Part shown: piece after piece, positions 22,801-33,015 of the stretch
Layout: each line of letters opens with the position of its first letter
Position numbering within the stretch: the first letter of the stretch is position 1
From: Strigomonas culicis
Lineage: Eukaryota; Euglenozoa; Kinetoplastea; Trypanosomatida; Trypanosomatidae
Length of the DNA stretch: 64,000 nt
Assembly: GCA_000482145.1 (NCBI GenBank)
Contig: AUXH01000026.1
Coordinates: forward strand, 1-64,000
Direction: 5' to 3'
Notes under the pieces: model-generated
Told to the model about the DNA's origin: nothing
The model's database searches: none
The model's input: the letters and a program-made list of their open reading frames with translations, nothing else
Position numbers and translations under genes: made by a program

Positions 22801-23252
22801 GTGACCTGGAGGAGAAACGAGTGAACTCCGCCTCGTCCAGGGAGCGGGTCAGCATTACTACCGAGTCTACGTCGGAGGAGAGTACGCTCTTCCCCACCAC
22901 GTCGGAGCTCTCCTCCTCTGGAATCACGGGTTCGCCGAAGCTGTCGAGAGAAAAAATGAGTAACCTACTCTCGCTCATCACACCCGAGGCGTTAGGGTTT
23001 GGCGCGAAGGAGGGGGCTAGCAAGAGGAGAAAGTCGTCTGTGGCGTCCAACTCGAAAGGGCCCGCCGTCGGGTCGCGGAGCGGCTCGCGCTTGCCTCCGA
23101 TAAAGGAGTCGAAGAAGTCGTTCTTAAAGCCGAAGGCTTCCATCTCTGGGAATGGCACTGGTGTTGCGAATGCTCCCAAACCAGGCGCTAAAAAGAGTAA
23201 GAGCAGGAAGGGCTCTGCCTCTGTCAGTACAACAGAGAAAGCAGAAGAACAG
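13845..23252 (+). CDS. Giant right-handed parallel beta-helix repeat protein
   Basis: The product is 3135-3136 aa from ATG 13845 to the stop at 23253-23255. From about residue 25 to 2690 it is made of dozens of short irregular repeats of the PbH1/NosD type. Patterns such as N-x-I-x-x-N-x-x-x-G-V/I-x-V and ENxIxxNxxxGVxV recur every 22-25 residues, each being one turn of a beta-helix. Examples lie around 16,010-16,460 and 17,280-17,400. Loops interrupt the helix at about residues 950-980, 1345-1370 and 1490-1560. The last 450 residues are different: a charged helical segment, an alpha/beta-looking part (about 2836-2990) and a Ser/Lys-rich tail. In other eukaryotes such repeats occur in FBXO11 and SHCBP1, but no F-box is seen. 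No signal peptide or membrane segment is visible. Function unknown; it could be a cytoskeletal or flagellar scaffold, which is inference. Confidence 0.8.
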
Positions 23253-23255
23253 TAG

Positions 23256-23659
23256 ATCTATGGGTTTCGTTTCAGGATTCTTTTTTTTTTTCGTTTGTTT
23301 TCGTGCGTTTTTCACTGTATATAGAAGCCTCCCTTTTATTTCTGGCTTTCTCAACTGTATAGAGAGGGCTAAAAAGAAACTTTTTTCTGTCACCCAAACA
23401 CCTAACAGTCTTTGCATGTATTTTTAAGACTATCTTAGCCATCAATATGCACAACTTAAAAAAAAGAAATGAAACAAGTAAAGGATAGAGTGAAAACAAT
23501 GTGAATAAGGGATCTCCATCCTCTTGCCCTATGTTCTCTCTGATGTACCCCTTGTCTCTTTTCTTTGTTCATACTAGTACAAACGCTTGATATCTACAAA
23601 GCATCACGTTTTCTGTTCCAATTAGCCTTATTGGTTTCTTCTCTCTCTGACCTCGCCCG
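23256..23659. other. Intergenic spacer
   Basis: AT-rich spacer with T-runs at about 23280-23292. A pyrimidine tract (23548-23570) followed by AG at 23576-23577 is the likely acceptor for the next gene. A second CT tract (about 23634-23650) lies just before the ATG but has no AG of its own. Confidence 0.5.
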
Positions 23660-25084
23660 ATGTCGCAAGAGGGTCGGTTTATTCTCATCAATGGCATCCT
23701 TTGCCGCACGGCCGACGACACAGGAACCTTCTGTCCGTCGGACGTCTTCTCTGGTTACGATCCTGGCAGCTTCCTTAAAGCACCCCAAAGTCAAAGTCTG
23801 TCGGAGACTTTAGCCGCGAATCTGACGCAGGAGGAGCTCCAGACCGAGTCACTGCCCACGGTCAACTCCAGTTGTCCACTCTATCGGCACTTCAGTGTTC
23901 TGAGCGGTGGTGTTCTGATTAACACAAAGAACAATGTGTTTTTGGATTTCACGGACCCCGCCACGTACCACCCCATTGATGATAATGCGGTCGTGGATGG
24001 CAAGAAGAAAAAGAGGAATTGTACTGAAAAGCTGCGCAAGCGTTTGAAAAGGGTCCAGCGGCGAGCCGACCGCAATGCTCAAGTGTACCGAGATGGTTGC
24101 CTCGAGGACATCAAGGCGGAGGCAGTGCTGGCGCTCCTGTCTTCCGTGGAGCCGATTGGCACACGCGGCACGCCGGACACACCCTTGACGGCGCCGAACA
24201 CCTATCCGAAGCCGCTCAATTCACCTCGGATTAGTAAGCTATGCGCACACAACATGCGCTATGTGGCCAAGCACTCGGTGCTCTCCCTCAAGCCGCGATC
24301 GCGAGCGATGCGCAAGGAGCAAATGCGCAACCTGAAGGTAACGGAGCTCCTGCGACTCTTCGCAAAGGTGAGGGAGAACTGGTCGAGCGTGATTCCGAAC
24401 GAGTTACCTTTTCGCGCGCAGGCCAACGGTGCGCGTTTTCTACTCTGCGGCAACACAGCGTCGAAGGACGATGAAGATGACGATGAGGGTCTTTTTATGA
24501 AGACCACCTTCAACACGGACGGGCACGGGAGCAGCCCCTCGGGCCCCTCCTTTGCATCATCTTTTGTCCCGCTGCTGGGGTACGACTCGAACACCTCCAA
24601 ATTCGTGTACGGCACCTCGCTCGTACAGTTCCTCTCCACACACGTGACATCGCTGAGACTCACAACAGTGGACGATGTGCATTCCCTGTACGTGCCGCAC
24701 CATGCGTGGGCGGTATTGCGCGCGCCGGAAGGGCGGCTGCTGCCCCCACCGCATTTAGTTGTGATGCCTTTTCGCCAGCTCGAGTGGGTGTTCAAACGCT
24801 ACTTTGCCGTCATGGGAGTCAAGGAAACGGTCACACATGGTGTCAGCTCTTTTACACTCTCTCCGGACGCTCACTTTTCTGCCGCGGACGCCGTGTCGAT
24901 GGCAATGGACGGTCAGGCGAGCGCGCCGCTGCCGCCGGAAGCCCTCGATGCCATCCGCAGCACGACCAGCCGCCGTTCCATCCGCGACGTGTGGTTTTTT
25001 CTGTTTGAGCACTCACGTACGCGTATTGTTCGGCGCCTGAACGAGATGCTGCAGCAGCTCTCACAGCGGACGCCGCAGACGTAG
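23660..25084 (+). CDS. Hypothetical protein, 474 aa
   Basis: I do not recognise this protein. It starts at ATG 23660 with a short hydrophobic-polar N-terminus (MSQEGRFILINGILC). A Lys/Arg-rich stretch (KKKKRNCTEKLRKRLKRVQRRADR, in part, near residue 114) could be a nuclear or RNA-binding patch. An acidic run (KDDEDDDEG) lies near residue 272. The C-terminal 60 residues are helical and basic. No membrane segment or repeat is visible. The frame is uninterrupted and GC-rich at third positions like its neighbours, and it has an upstream splice signal, so it is a real gene. It may be a lineage-specific kinetoplastid protein. Confidence 0.7.
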   Translation: MSQEGRFILINGILCRTADDTGTFCPSDVFSGYDPGSFLKAPQSQSLSETLAANLTQEELQTESLPTVNSSCPLYRHFSVLSGGVLINTKNNVFLDFTDPATYHPIDDNAVVDGKKKKRNCTEKLRKRLKRVQRRADRNAQVYRDGCLEDIKAEAVLALLSSVEPIGTRGTPDTPLTAPNTYPKPLNSPRISKLCAHNMRYVAKHSVLSLKPRSRAMRKEQMRNLKVTELLRLFAKVRENWSSVIPNELPFRAQANGARFLLCGNTASKDDEDDDEGLFMKTTFNTDGHGSSPSGPSFASSFVPLLGYDSNTSKFVYGTSLVQFLSTHVTSLRLTTVDDVHSLYVPHHAWAVLRAPEGRLLPPPHLVVMPFRQLEWVFKRYFAVMGVKETVTHGVSSFTLSPDAHFSAADAVSMAMDGQASAPLPPEALDAIRSTTSRRSIRDVWFFLFEHSRTRIVRRLNEMLQQLSQRTPQT

Positions 25085-25436
25085 CCGAACTTTGTGGACA
25101 GCCGATGGCACTGCCTCAGACGTGGTTTAGCACCCCTGTGTACAGTTAATTAGGTTTTATCATAATAATCACTTTTATTATGCGTCGCTTCCTGAAACAG
25201 TTGACTCTTTCATGAATCATCGCTTTGTGAATCGTATTAGGATATATTCTACATCATTCGCTTCCTTTTTTCTTTTTCTTCCTTCTAATATGTACGGTTT
25301 CTGTTCTAGCATATTTCGTTTTATAGGAGCTCCATATCAACACATATACGAGTGCAGTCACGGTACGGAGTTCCACTTTTGCATCTCTCTATCTATTTCT
25401 ATATATTCGTAGTGTCCTCTATAGAAGGCGGGAAAC
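25085..25436. other. Intergenic spacer
   Basis: AT-rich spacer. A pyrimidine tract (25259-25287) and AG at 25308-25309 give a candidate trans-splice acceptor for the gene at 25437. Nothing else recognised. Confidence 0.5.
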
Positions 25437-27971
25437 ATGCTATCCCGAAGCCTCTCCTTCCTGTCGATGGTGAGCTTCAGCTCTCTCCGAAAGGCGGCGG
25501 AACTCAATGATTTAGTGAACATGGCGGAAACGAAAAAACCGGTGGAGCAGGATGTGCTGAAGGACTTCTTGAAGCGAAATGTATTTCCGGTTCTTCAAGG
25601 GACATCTCTTGACCGCCGCGGCAATACGAACGAGATGCGATTTCTTCTTGGAAGGATCATTCGCGACGCCTCCTTTTCCGCCGTGATTCTGCGCGCGAGC
25701 CCGGACGGCCGCTTCGTTCACTACATCACAGAGTGCATTAGCAACGACGCGCAGCGGATGCGCTTCTTGCACAAGATGACAACGACGCAAGCCACCAAGT
25801 GCATTGAGCACCTCAGCCGTGTGGGCGTGCGGGACCCCAAAGTGTTCTCCGTGCTCGTCTCCAAGGTCGACTTCCACAATTTGAAAGACATTGCGCGTGT
25901 GATGTTTGCGTTTGCGGAGGCCGACCTTCACGCGCTGAATGTGCATGTGGTCGCGCCGCTCTACTGCGGTGAGAGGTGGGCGCTGCACGCCGAGCGCGTT
26001 CAGAGCAGCGCGGCAGACGAAAAGCACACCGAAGCGAGTGCGAGTCCTGGCGCAGGCTACAACGTGTTCGAGGCGGTTCGCATCCTGCGCGCGCTCTCCA
26101 AGTCGTGCCGATATACCATTGACCGAAACCACGCACGCGATCGCGCGATGAAACTCCCCGTCCAGAGTGTAGAACTCCTCCGCAACAGCATCTTGGACTT
26201 TATTTTTCAAAATGACTTTGCTCTGCGTGGCGGGCACTGGGTGAACATCGCGCGTGCATTGGCCCTCTTTCCACCCGAGCTTCAACGTCTGGATAGTCTA
26301 GACACCGCCGACAGTGCCACGCGAAAACTGCTGGAGCGTAAGCCCTCCTTTCGACCCCAGGAGGACATGAGGTGTACCGCTCTGGCGGAGATGGCGCTGG
26401 AGCGCGTGTTTCTCGCGGGCGGCGCGGAGAAGGCAGACGTGCCACTCGACTGCACCGTGGAGCAGCTCATTAAGGTGCTACCCCTACTGCAGCAGATTCC
26501 TAGCGTGACGGAGGAGAAGCAAAAGCACCGCATCCAACGCATTCTGTTCAAGTTCAGGGAGCAAAAGCAGCAGCTTTCCTTCGCTTCGCTGGTGCGTCTG
26601 CTGAATGCGCTCCGCAATATGGAGCTGCCCCCTCAGTACCTGGAGTTTATACAACTCATCGCGGAGGAAGCGGGTTCACACCTCCTAACACCGACAGAGG
26701 CAGACGAACGGATAGTCTTTAAGGACGTAGTCACACTGGCGACACTGCTTGCCACTTTTCGCATCCAGGTGTGCGCCGGCTTCTTTCTCTACATCCAGAA
26801 GGTGCAGCATCTGCCGAAGGAGATGCCCTCCGAGTCCGCCGTGTCGCTCCTGAACGCCCTCGCGAACGTCGGTCGCGGCGACCCGCGCGCGTGTCACGCG
26901 ACGGTGACGGCGATTGCGCGGAGTGTGATTCGGTACGAGCAGCGCGCGGTGGCCCGCGGGCCGCATGCGGCCGAGCCCCTCGTTGCGAGCGCTCCGACGG
27001 CGGCGGACAAGATGCTTCGCGTGTTTGCGCTGCTGGAGGTCTGCCCGCCGAAAGACGTACTGGTTGGCTTCTTCGGGGAGAGGGGCGACGTGCCCCGCAC
27101 GGCGGCCCTCCGCGCGAGCGCCCACGGCCCGCTGCTGTTCGACCTCACGCGGTCGCTGACCCACATGGTGAAGGAGGTGCGGCTCCGCAAGCAGCGCGGC
27201 GAGGCCGCGGCGGACGGCTCCGAGGATGCCGACGTCACCCATGTGCTGTGGGAGCGCGGCGTCCTGCGCACGGTCGCCCCGCTGCTGCTGGAGTACACGC
27301 GCGAGCTGCGGGAGAGCCGCGAGCACGCGAACCACACGTACATACCCTTTGCGTGGCGGACGGCGGCCGAGATGGCGCACATCTACGCGGACGTGTCGCT
27401 CGAGCACAACGCGCTCGCGGATATGCAGCGCGTGCTGGCCGACATCTACCCCTTTGCGAAGGACCTCATTATAGAGATGACGTGGCTCGCGAAGGAACTG
27501 AACGACCGCATTCGCCACGGCGCAAGCGCGGCGAGGATACGGGAGCGGTATGCCGCCGTGCCGTTCAAGTCCAACAGCATCCAGCATTTTGTATCGGCGC
27601 TCCTGATGTGGGAAAACATGCTGTACCAAGGCGCGTGGCAGGCGAAGCAACGAGGAGCGCTGCCGGAAGAGTCTAAAGTGGAGGCTATCAAGAGCGACTT
27701 TGTGACCTTACTGAGTACCCCCCTACCTGCCGGCATGGAGTGCAACGCCAAGACGACAATTACCGTGATGGGTGTACTGCGAGAAATTATGGGACAAGGG
27801 GACACTTCCGTCATCCGGGAGCCTGTCTTTCTGAAGGAGCACGTACTGGATATCACCACAAAGTTACCCTTCGCCATTTCCTTGGTCATGGATCCTGGGG
27901 TCGTGAACGAGTTCTTCTCGGAGCACTGCGTGCCCTTGCTCATTGAGGAGGCGCAAGCTCTCTCGGTGTGA
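25437..27971 (+). CDS. Hypothetical helical-repeat protein, possibly mitochondrial, 844 aa
   Basis: I cannot name this protein. The first 30 residues (MLSRSLSFLSMVSFSSLRKA...) are rich in Ser, Leu and Arg with no acids until residue 22, as in mitochondrial import presequences. The rest looks like an alpha-helical solenoid with recurring Leu/Ala patterns (for example LSRVGVRDPKVFSVLVSKV, LLNALRNMELPPQYLEFIQL and LLNALANVGRGDPRACHATV). The phrase 'LLNALxxxxxxDP' recalls helical repeats of FAST-kinase/RAP-like mitochondrial RNA proteins of trypanosomatids, but a RAP domain is not clear. That resemblance is an inference. The frame is intact, with a splice tract upstream. Confidence 0.65.
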   Translation: MLSRSLSFLSMVSFSSLRKAAELNDLVNMAETKKPVEQDVLKDFLKRNVFPVLQGTSLDRRGNTNEMRFLLGRIIRDASFSAVILRASPDGRFVHYITECISNDAQRMRFLHKMTTTQATKCIEHLSRVGVRDPKVFSVLVSKVDFHNLKDIARVMFAFAEADLHALNVHVVAPLYCGERWALHAERVQSSAADEKHTEASASPGAGYNVFEAVRILRALSKSCRYTIDRNHARDRAMKLPVQSVELLRNSILDFIFQNDFALRGGHWVNIARALALFPPELQRLDSLDTADSATRKLLERKPSFRPQEDMRCTALAEMALERVFLAGGAEKADVPLDCTVEQLIKVLPLLQQIPSVTEEKQKHRIQRILFKFREQKQQLSFASLVRLLNALRNMELPPQYLEFIQLIAEEAGSHLLTPTEADERIVFKDVVTLATLLATFRIQVCAGFFLYIQKVQHLPKEMPSESAVSLLNALANVGRGDPRACHATVTAIARSVIRYEQRAVARGPHAAEPLVASAPTAADKMLRVFALLEVCPPKDVLVGFFGERGDVPRTAALRASAHGPLLFDLTRSLTHMVKEVRLRKQRGEAAADGSEDADVTHVLWERGVLRTVAPLLLEYTRELRESREHANHTYIPFAWRTAAEMAHIYADVSLEHNALADMQRVLADIYPFAKDLIIEMTWLAKELNDRIRHGASAARIRERYAAVPFKSNSIQHFVSALLMWENMLYQGAWQAKQRGALPEESKVEAIKSDFVTLLSTPLPAGMECNAKTTITVMGVLREIMGQGDTSVIREPVFLKEHVLDITTKLPFAISLVMDPGVVNEFFSEHCVPLLIEEAQALSV

Positions 27972-28256
27972 ACAGGTGGAAAAGTAAAAAAAGAACCGCG
28001 TGCCTCAGCCCGTGAGTGAACCGTCGTTGCTTCCTCGCGTTGTGGAAACTAGTGCTTGTACGAGTAGTCAGAATAAAGATGCAGTCCAGCTATATGCGAC
28101 CAAGTCAATTGCACACTGCCGAATGGTATATATTTTTCCATGCGATGTCTACGTGTATGCACTACCACTTTCATACAGAGGCGCTTCTGTTTCTTCTCTT
28201 TGTTCTCTATCTCTCTCTCTCTCTCTTTTTCTCTGCCCGCTCACTAAACCTTCTAG
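27972..28256 (+). promoter_or_regulatory. Spacer with CT-rich trans-splice acceptor directly abutting the next ATG
   Basis: The long pyrimidine tract at 28186-28254 has no AG inside it. The first AG (28255-28256) immediately precedes the ATG at 28257. If used, the mRNA would carry only the spliced leader as 5'UTR. Confidence 0.65.
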
Positions 28257-29558
28257 ATGTATGGCAATGATCGAAGTGTTTGGAATACACCGCGAAGACC
28301 GGCAACGCGCCAATCAATCCAGAGTAAGCATTCCAAGCTCGAGCACTTCACGGATAACTATGTAGAGGTGGGCGAGGGGGTCGTTCCCAACCTCTATGAG
28401 GAACTGCTGTCTCGCCTCGAGGCACACGGCGTGCGACGGACACTCGTCTCGGAGGACGATGCTGAATACGACGTGATCCCAGGAGTGGAGGTGGCCCCAG
28501 GGATGAAGCGCTTGCGCGAGGACACCGCCGCCACCGCGATGGCGGACCGGCGAGAGCCGTACTACTACCTCTGCGTGCCGTGCGAGCTGCGGCTCACCGT
28601 CATATCGCGGAGGGGTGCCACCGAGACGATGCTGCACGACGTGCACTACCACGTGTCGTCCGCCGACCATCGACACTTCGCGTCCATCTTGGGGGATGAG
28701 ACGATGAATGCGACGCTTCAGTGCTCCTCCACGCTGCAGAACACGAGGGATTATGCGAGGGTCTACCTGAACGGAGTGCCGATGCTGGTCTCTCTACGAC
28801 CTGGAGGCGGTGACCTTTTTCATGAGCTGCACGGGTACCCGGGTCACCCCGCGGCGAGGCATGCATTCCACAACACGGAGCCCTCTGCGGCGGACCGGCC
28901 GGAGGACAAAGCCGCGGCTGCCGGCGAGCGTGATTGCGCGCTTTTTCCGTCTGCCAAATCGGCGCTGTACTGGTACAACCCACTCACGAGTGTGTTTACG
29001 TGGACTCGACAGATGTGCGTTGTCTCTCGGAAAAGGGAGCCTTCGACGGCCGCGGACGAAATCCATCATATTCCCCTCACCTTTTACATGAAGCACTCCC
29101 CATCGTTCCACGATGCTGTGCCCTTGTTTCCGGTTGTCGTCGCCCTTAATCGCGGCCACGCACGTGACCTGGAGAGCACCACAGACGATACCGCCTCGCA
29201 CCCGCACAAACAGGCGACGACGGCGCCACATGTGCCGCACGGACGGCCCCTGTACATTCAGGCGAGGCGACCCATCTGCCACCTCCCAGCAGGGAGCGCC
29301 GCGGCGCCGGGGGAGCTGGCGCGTGGCGTGCACCGCAGCGTTGTGCACCACGAACACGCGTACCGTGTGGTGCTGGTATCGATGAATCAAATTAAAGCGC
29401 TGGAGGCCGCCGCATCGAAGCATGACACGGTGACCCCTGCGGCGCCTGTGTTGACGGTGCAGATGCTGAAGTCATTCGGTTTTGCCGGATCGGATGGAAG
29501 TTGTCAGTCCGATGTGGCGTCTGCAGGCACTGGAACAAGTCGTTCAGTGAGCTCCTAG
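28257..29558 (+). CDS. Hypothetical protein, 433 aa
   Basis: I do not recognise this protein. It has no signal peptide, membrane helix or clear repeat. Residues of about 95-185 (YYYLCVPCELRLTVISRRG... to VYLNGVPMLVSLRPGG) look like a beta-rich fold. The region after residue 200 is Ala/His/Pro-rich and poorly conserved-looking, with several His-rich loops. The next in-frame Met after the first is near residue 83, so ATG 28257 is the sensible start even though it abuts the predicted splice AG. Codon use matches the neighbours. Confidence 0.65.
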   Translation: MYGNDRSVWNTPRRPATRQSIQSKHSKLEHFTDNYVEVGEGVVPNLYEELLSRLEAHGVRRTLVSEDDAEYDVIPGVEVAPGMKRLREDTAATAMADRREPYYYLCVPCELRLTVISRRGATETMLHDVHYHVSSADHRHFASILGDETMNATLQCSSTLQNTRDYARVYLNGVPMLVSLRPGGGDLFHELHGYPGHPAARHAFHNTEPSAADRPEDKAAAAGERDCALFPSAKSALYWYNPLTSVFTWTRQMCVVSRKREPSTAADEIHHIPLTFYMKHSPSFHDAVPLFPVVVALNRGHARDLESTTDDTASHPHKQATTAPHVPHGRPLYIQARRPICHLPAGSAAAPGELARGVHRSVVHHEHAYRVVLVSMNQIKALEAAASKHDTVTPAAPVLTVQMLKSFGFAGSDGSCQSDVASAGTGTSRSVSS

Positions 29559-29852
29559 TATACTGCTTCCTTTTCCCCCTTTTTTAAAAAACACTTTTCC
29601 TCTCACTTCACTGTCAGTGGCGCTTAATATAGTATGTGGTGAAGTCTATTATCGTTTGTCTGGTGCAGCGATTGAGCGAATATTCCTGTCTTGTGAAGGA
29701 ATCAAAGCTCCGCGATCCGTACGCGTTGCTGCCTATCTCTTTGACACGTCTCTCGTTCTCCCTCTTGCTCTCGATGGGTACCGCTTGTGTGGATAGGAAT
29801 AGTTACTGGTACTTCTGATTCCATAAAGGTTAAGTGATAAGAAGAGTAAAAA
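29559..29852. other. Intergenic spacer with trans-splice signal
   Basis: A pyrimidine tract (about 29738-29772) and AG at 29795-29796 precede the WD40 gene by 57 nt. Otherwise AT-rich, with no element recognised. Confidence 0.5.
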
Positions 29853-32501
29853 ATGGAAACCCCTAAAAGGTGTAATGTACAGATTATACGGTCTCCGTTT
29901 GAGGCCACTGGTATCCAACTACTGATGACCAAAGACGTCGACCCCCGCCACCGCATCCAGCGCCGCCTGTCCGCCCCGCGCGACAAGGCGTCCAACTATC
30001 CTATAGGGTCGCGCGGCGTGCGGGACATTGCGAAGACGTCGCGCGGCTTCCAGCAGGGCGGGCCGCAGGGGAGCAGCAAGCGCGCCCCGGACCCGCTGCG
30101 CGTCATCTCGCTCCACCGCAAAGGTGTCCTGCTGGTGTGGGACTGCAACACGCACGAGCTTGTCGGGCAGTGCACGCACGGCAACAACGTGAGCGTGGAG
30201 CAGTGCATTACGACACCCGTGTACATGTTTACGCGCGTGGCGTGTTACCCGGGCCAGGACGTGCTGAAGGAGGACTGCAACATCTACGTCTGGGACATCA
30301 CCACCACCAAGAAAGCGGCAGTGCTCCGCGGCCACGATGGGCGTGTGTCTGCGTTTGCCGTCAGTGAGGAGAACAAGTCCATCGTAGTAACGGTGGGGCT
30401 AGACTACAAGCTATGCGTTTGGGATGTTTCTGTTAAGGTGGACGCTCCCCTCCGCACCGCCGACATCAGCGATCTGGGCATCATCAACTGCATGGTGCTT
30501 TGCGGACGGTTCATCATTCTGGGCGGGTCGAACCGCGCCATTGGCATCTTCGACGTGGACACACTGCGTCCGGTTGTGCTCACGCCGCCCAAGTCACCCT
30601 TCTCCACCACTGCCTTCCACGTGTCCGCCAAGCCGGCGAAAGACGGCACGCCTTTCCCTTTCCATGAGGAGAATTTCCGTATCCAAAGCGGCAGTACCGA
30701 CGGGTACATCCGCGAGTACGAGATTGCGCCGCACGAAAAGGGCGACAACATCGTCCGTCTTGTGTGGCAGAATAAGTACCACGTCGCAACCGTGACCGAT
30801 CTCGCGTCGGACGACGAGATCGTGGTCTCTTCCAGCAGCATTGACGGCGCGCTTATGTTCCACCGCACGAACGGCCTGGTGCGGAAGCTGGGTCGCCGGG
30901 AAGACTCGAGCGGCTCGCACGCCTTTGTGCTGGACCCTTTCAACAAGAAGGTGCTCGTTGGCGCCGACAGCGGATCGCTCATGGAGGTGAGCTACGCCGC
31001 GTTCGCTGCGCAGACGTCGAAGGAGCTGGTCGTGCTTTCCGTCACACGGCCCCATCTGTCTGCCATCACCGGCATCGTGCTGGAAGTCACACGCGGCAAC
31101 ATGTGGGAGCGGGTCCTCAGCGCCTGCGTCGACGGAAGCATTGCGGTGATGGACTACACGTACAACGAGCGGCCGGTGCCCACCATGACGGCACTGTGTG
31201 CGCGGAGGGGACAGGAGCAGCTGCTCTCGACCGGCTTCACAACGACTAGTGGCGAGGAGAGCAAGCCGTGCGTGTTCCACGTGCCCAGCGACGGCCGCTA
31301 CGGCGATGTCGCGTTGGCGGACGGACGGACGCTCACGACCTTCCCGCAGGCCAGCCCCGTGCACCACACGTCCGCCGTGACCGCGCTGCGGTTCGACCCG
31401 CAGAGCCAACTGCTCTTCACGGCCACGAAGGAGGGAAAGGTGTTCGCCCACAAACGCGACAAGGGTTCCTTCCAGCAGATTCAGGAATGGATGTTCCCCT
31501 ATTTCAATGCCAACGGCTTCAGTGCCTTTGTGCAGAACCGCATTGCCATCAGCCTCCTTCGCGATGATGGTGAGAACGGTGCAATTGCGATGCTCACCGT
31601 GACGTCACCCGCCCCGCCAACGCCGGTCAAGGAGGCGAAGCCCGCGAGCGAGCAGCGAAATATCATACCGCTGGAGCTGCGTGCGACGCTCCCCATGTCG
31701 GTCCACGTCGCCGCATCGCAGCGGGCGGACGGTCCTCTCTCTGTTGTCATCGTGGACACGAACCTTGTTGTTCATCAGTTCTCCTTTGACAAGAACAAGG
31801 ACAGCTTCGGTATCGGGACGGGACTGGGCAAGACGCTCCTTGCTCAGAGCCTCTTTGTCAAGCGTTTGGAGCGGAGTGCGAAGCTGTACTTTGTGGGAGA
31901 GGAGAATACGCTGCACGTCGCCGTTTGGTCGCAGACGGCCGCGTGGGAGACGGGACCCAAGCTGGCCCTCCCTCTTGGGCCGAAGGATAGTGTCACGGCG
32001 TTGTGCATCGTTGAGCAGACGGGTCTGTGCGCGGCTCTAGCGGGTGAACGGTCCCCCAATATTTTCCTCGTGGATGAAGTGGGTGCTCTTATCTTGACAC
32101 TCAGTCATGACGGCGGTGTGTTGGTGGCGGGAGTCGTGAAGAGCAAAAACAAGAGGCAAGTCACTTTCGACTATAGTGAAAGCGCCACCTTCACCAGCAC
32201 GACAAACAACGGCAATGTAAGTCCGACGCATGCAAAGGGTCCATCCGATATCCAATGCTGTGACATTCAAGTCAACCTCGAACGTCGCTTTATCGTGGCG
32301 TGCTACACGGACGGTCTTGTGCAGGTGTTGGACACCGGAAACCGATATGTTTTCTCTCGCATTTGGGCTGCGGAACGTGTGGTAAAGCCAATGCGCGCCC
32401 TTCTGGGAGCGAATTGCTTTTTAATCCTAAAGGAGAAGGCGGTCGACGTTGTTCAGATTGAATCGTACCCCACGATGCGTCGGGACTTGATGGAAATCTA
32501 G
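29853..32501 (+). CDS. WD40 repeat protein, 882 aa
   Basis: The product is a two-propeller-sized WD40 protein. Recognisable blades include VLLVWDCNTHELVG (about residue 91), CNIYVWDITTTKKAAVLRGHDGRVSAF (in part, about 142), LDYKLCVWDVS (about 182), GSTDGYIREYEI (about 279), CVDGSIAVMDY (about 424), TSAVTALRFDP with KEGKVFAHKRD (about 507), and DGLVQVLDTGNRYVF near the C-terminus. The first 75 residues are basic and unstructured. Propellers of this size are typical of scaffold subunits in flagellar, trafficking or ribosome-biogenesis complexes. Nothing here decides between them. It lies directly upstream of the axonemal EFHC1 gene, but gene neighbourhood in these genomes says little about function. 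Confidence 0.75.
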   Translation: METPKRCNVQIIRSPFEATGIQLLMTKDVDPRHRIQRRLSAPRDKASNYPIGSRGVRDIAKTSRGFQQGGPQGSSKRAPDPLRVISLHRKGVLLVWDCNTHELVGQCTHGNNVSVEQCITTPVYMFTRVACYPGQDVLKEDCNIYVWDITTTKKAAVLRGHDGRVSAFAVSEENKSIVVTVGLDYKLCVWDVSVKVDAPLRTADISDLGIINCMVLCGRFIILGGSNRAIGIFDVDTLRPVVLTPPKSPFSTTAFHVSAKPAKDGTPFPFHEENFRIQSGSTDGYIREYEIAPHEKGDNIVRLVWQNKYHVATVTDLASDDEIVVSSSSIDGALMFHRTNGLVRKLGRREDSSGSHAFVLDPFNKKVLVGADSGSLMEVSYAAFAAQTSKELVVLSVTRPHLSAITGIVLEVTRGNMWERVLSACVDGSIAVMDYTYNERPVPTMTALCARRGQEQLLSTGFTTTSGEESKPCVFHVPSDGRYGDVALADGRTLTTFPQASPVHHTSAVTALRFDPQSQLLFTATKEGKVFAHKRDKGSFQQIQEWMFPYFNANGFSAFVQNRIAISLLRDDGENGAIAMLTVTSPAPPTPVKEAKPASEQRNIIPLELRATLPMSVHVAASQRADGPLSVVIVDTNLVVHQFSFDKNKDSFGIGTGLGKTLLAQSLFVKRLERSAKLYFVGEENTLHVAVWSQTAAWETGPKLALPLGPKDSVTALCIVEQTGLCAALAGERSPNIFLVDEVGALILTLSHDGGVLVAGVVKSKNKRQVTFDYSESATFTSTTNNGNVSPTHAKGPSDIQCCDIQVNLERRFIVACYTDGLVQVLDTGNRYVFSRIWAAERVVKPMRALLGANCFLILKEKAVDVVQIESYPTMRRDLMEI

Positions 32502-33015
32502 ACCGAACCATAAACTGAGAAACAAAAACAAATGTGGGAAGGGAGTGTTTTTTTTTTTCTTCCTTCCTCTTTTAGGAGCAACTGGTACGCTACTAGAAGC
32601 TCACCAGTATTTCCTTGCAGTGAATATCTTTTTCAAAAAGTGTAAATGTAAAACTTCAAAAACACGTAACTATGATATGTACTATTTTTTTTTTCACTCT
32701 CAAACACTATTGATGTTGCCTTTTACGAACGGCTTACATATTTAACGATGTATAACGTCATTGCGACCATCGGGTCGTACGGTGTGTTTACTCTTGTCAT
32801 TATTGGTTTCCCCGTTTGTAAAAAGGTAAGTACCAAGACTCTTCTGGCACCACTGCTTCTTACGTATCCTTTTCTCTCTCTCCCCCCCCCCTCACCATTC
32901 CTTCTCGCTTTTTCATTAATACATGTATACGATAGAGGAACTTTGCTCGCGCAAGTAATTGATACGCTAGAACCGTTCTCATACATTATATACGAATACA
33001 CACGGGATCTGCGCA
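32502..33015. other. Intergenic spacer with CT/C-run trans-splice tract
   Basis: AT-rich spacer. A strong pyrimidine tract (32868-32915, including a C-run) is followed by AG at 32934-32935, the likely acceptor for EFHC1/Rib72 at 33016. A short open frame begins at 32748 but includes this tract, so I do not call it a gene. Confidence 0.6.
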
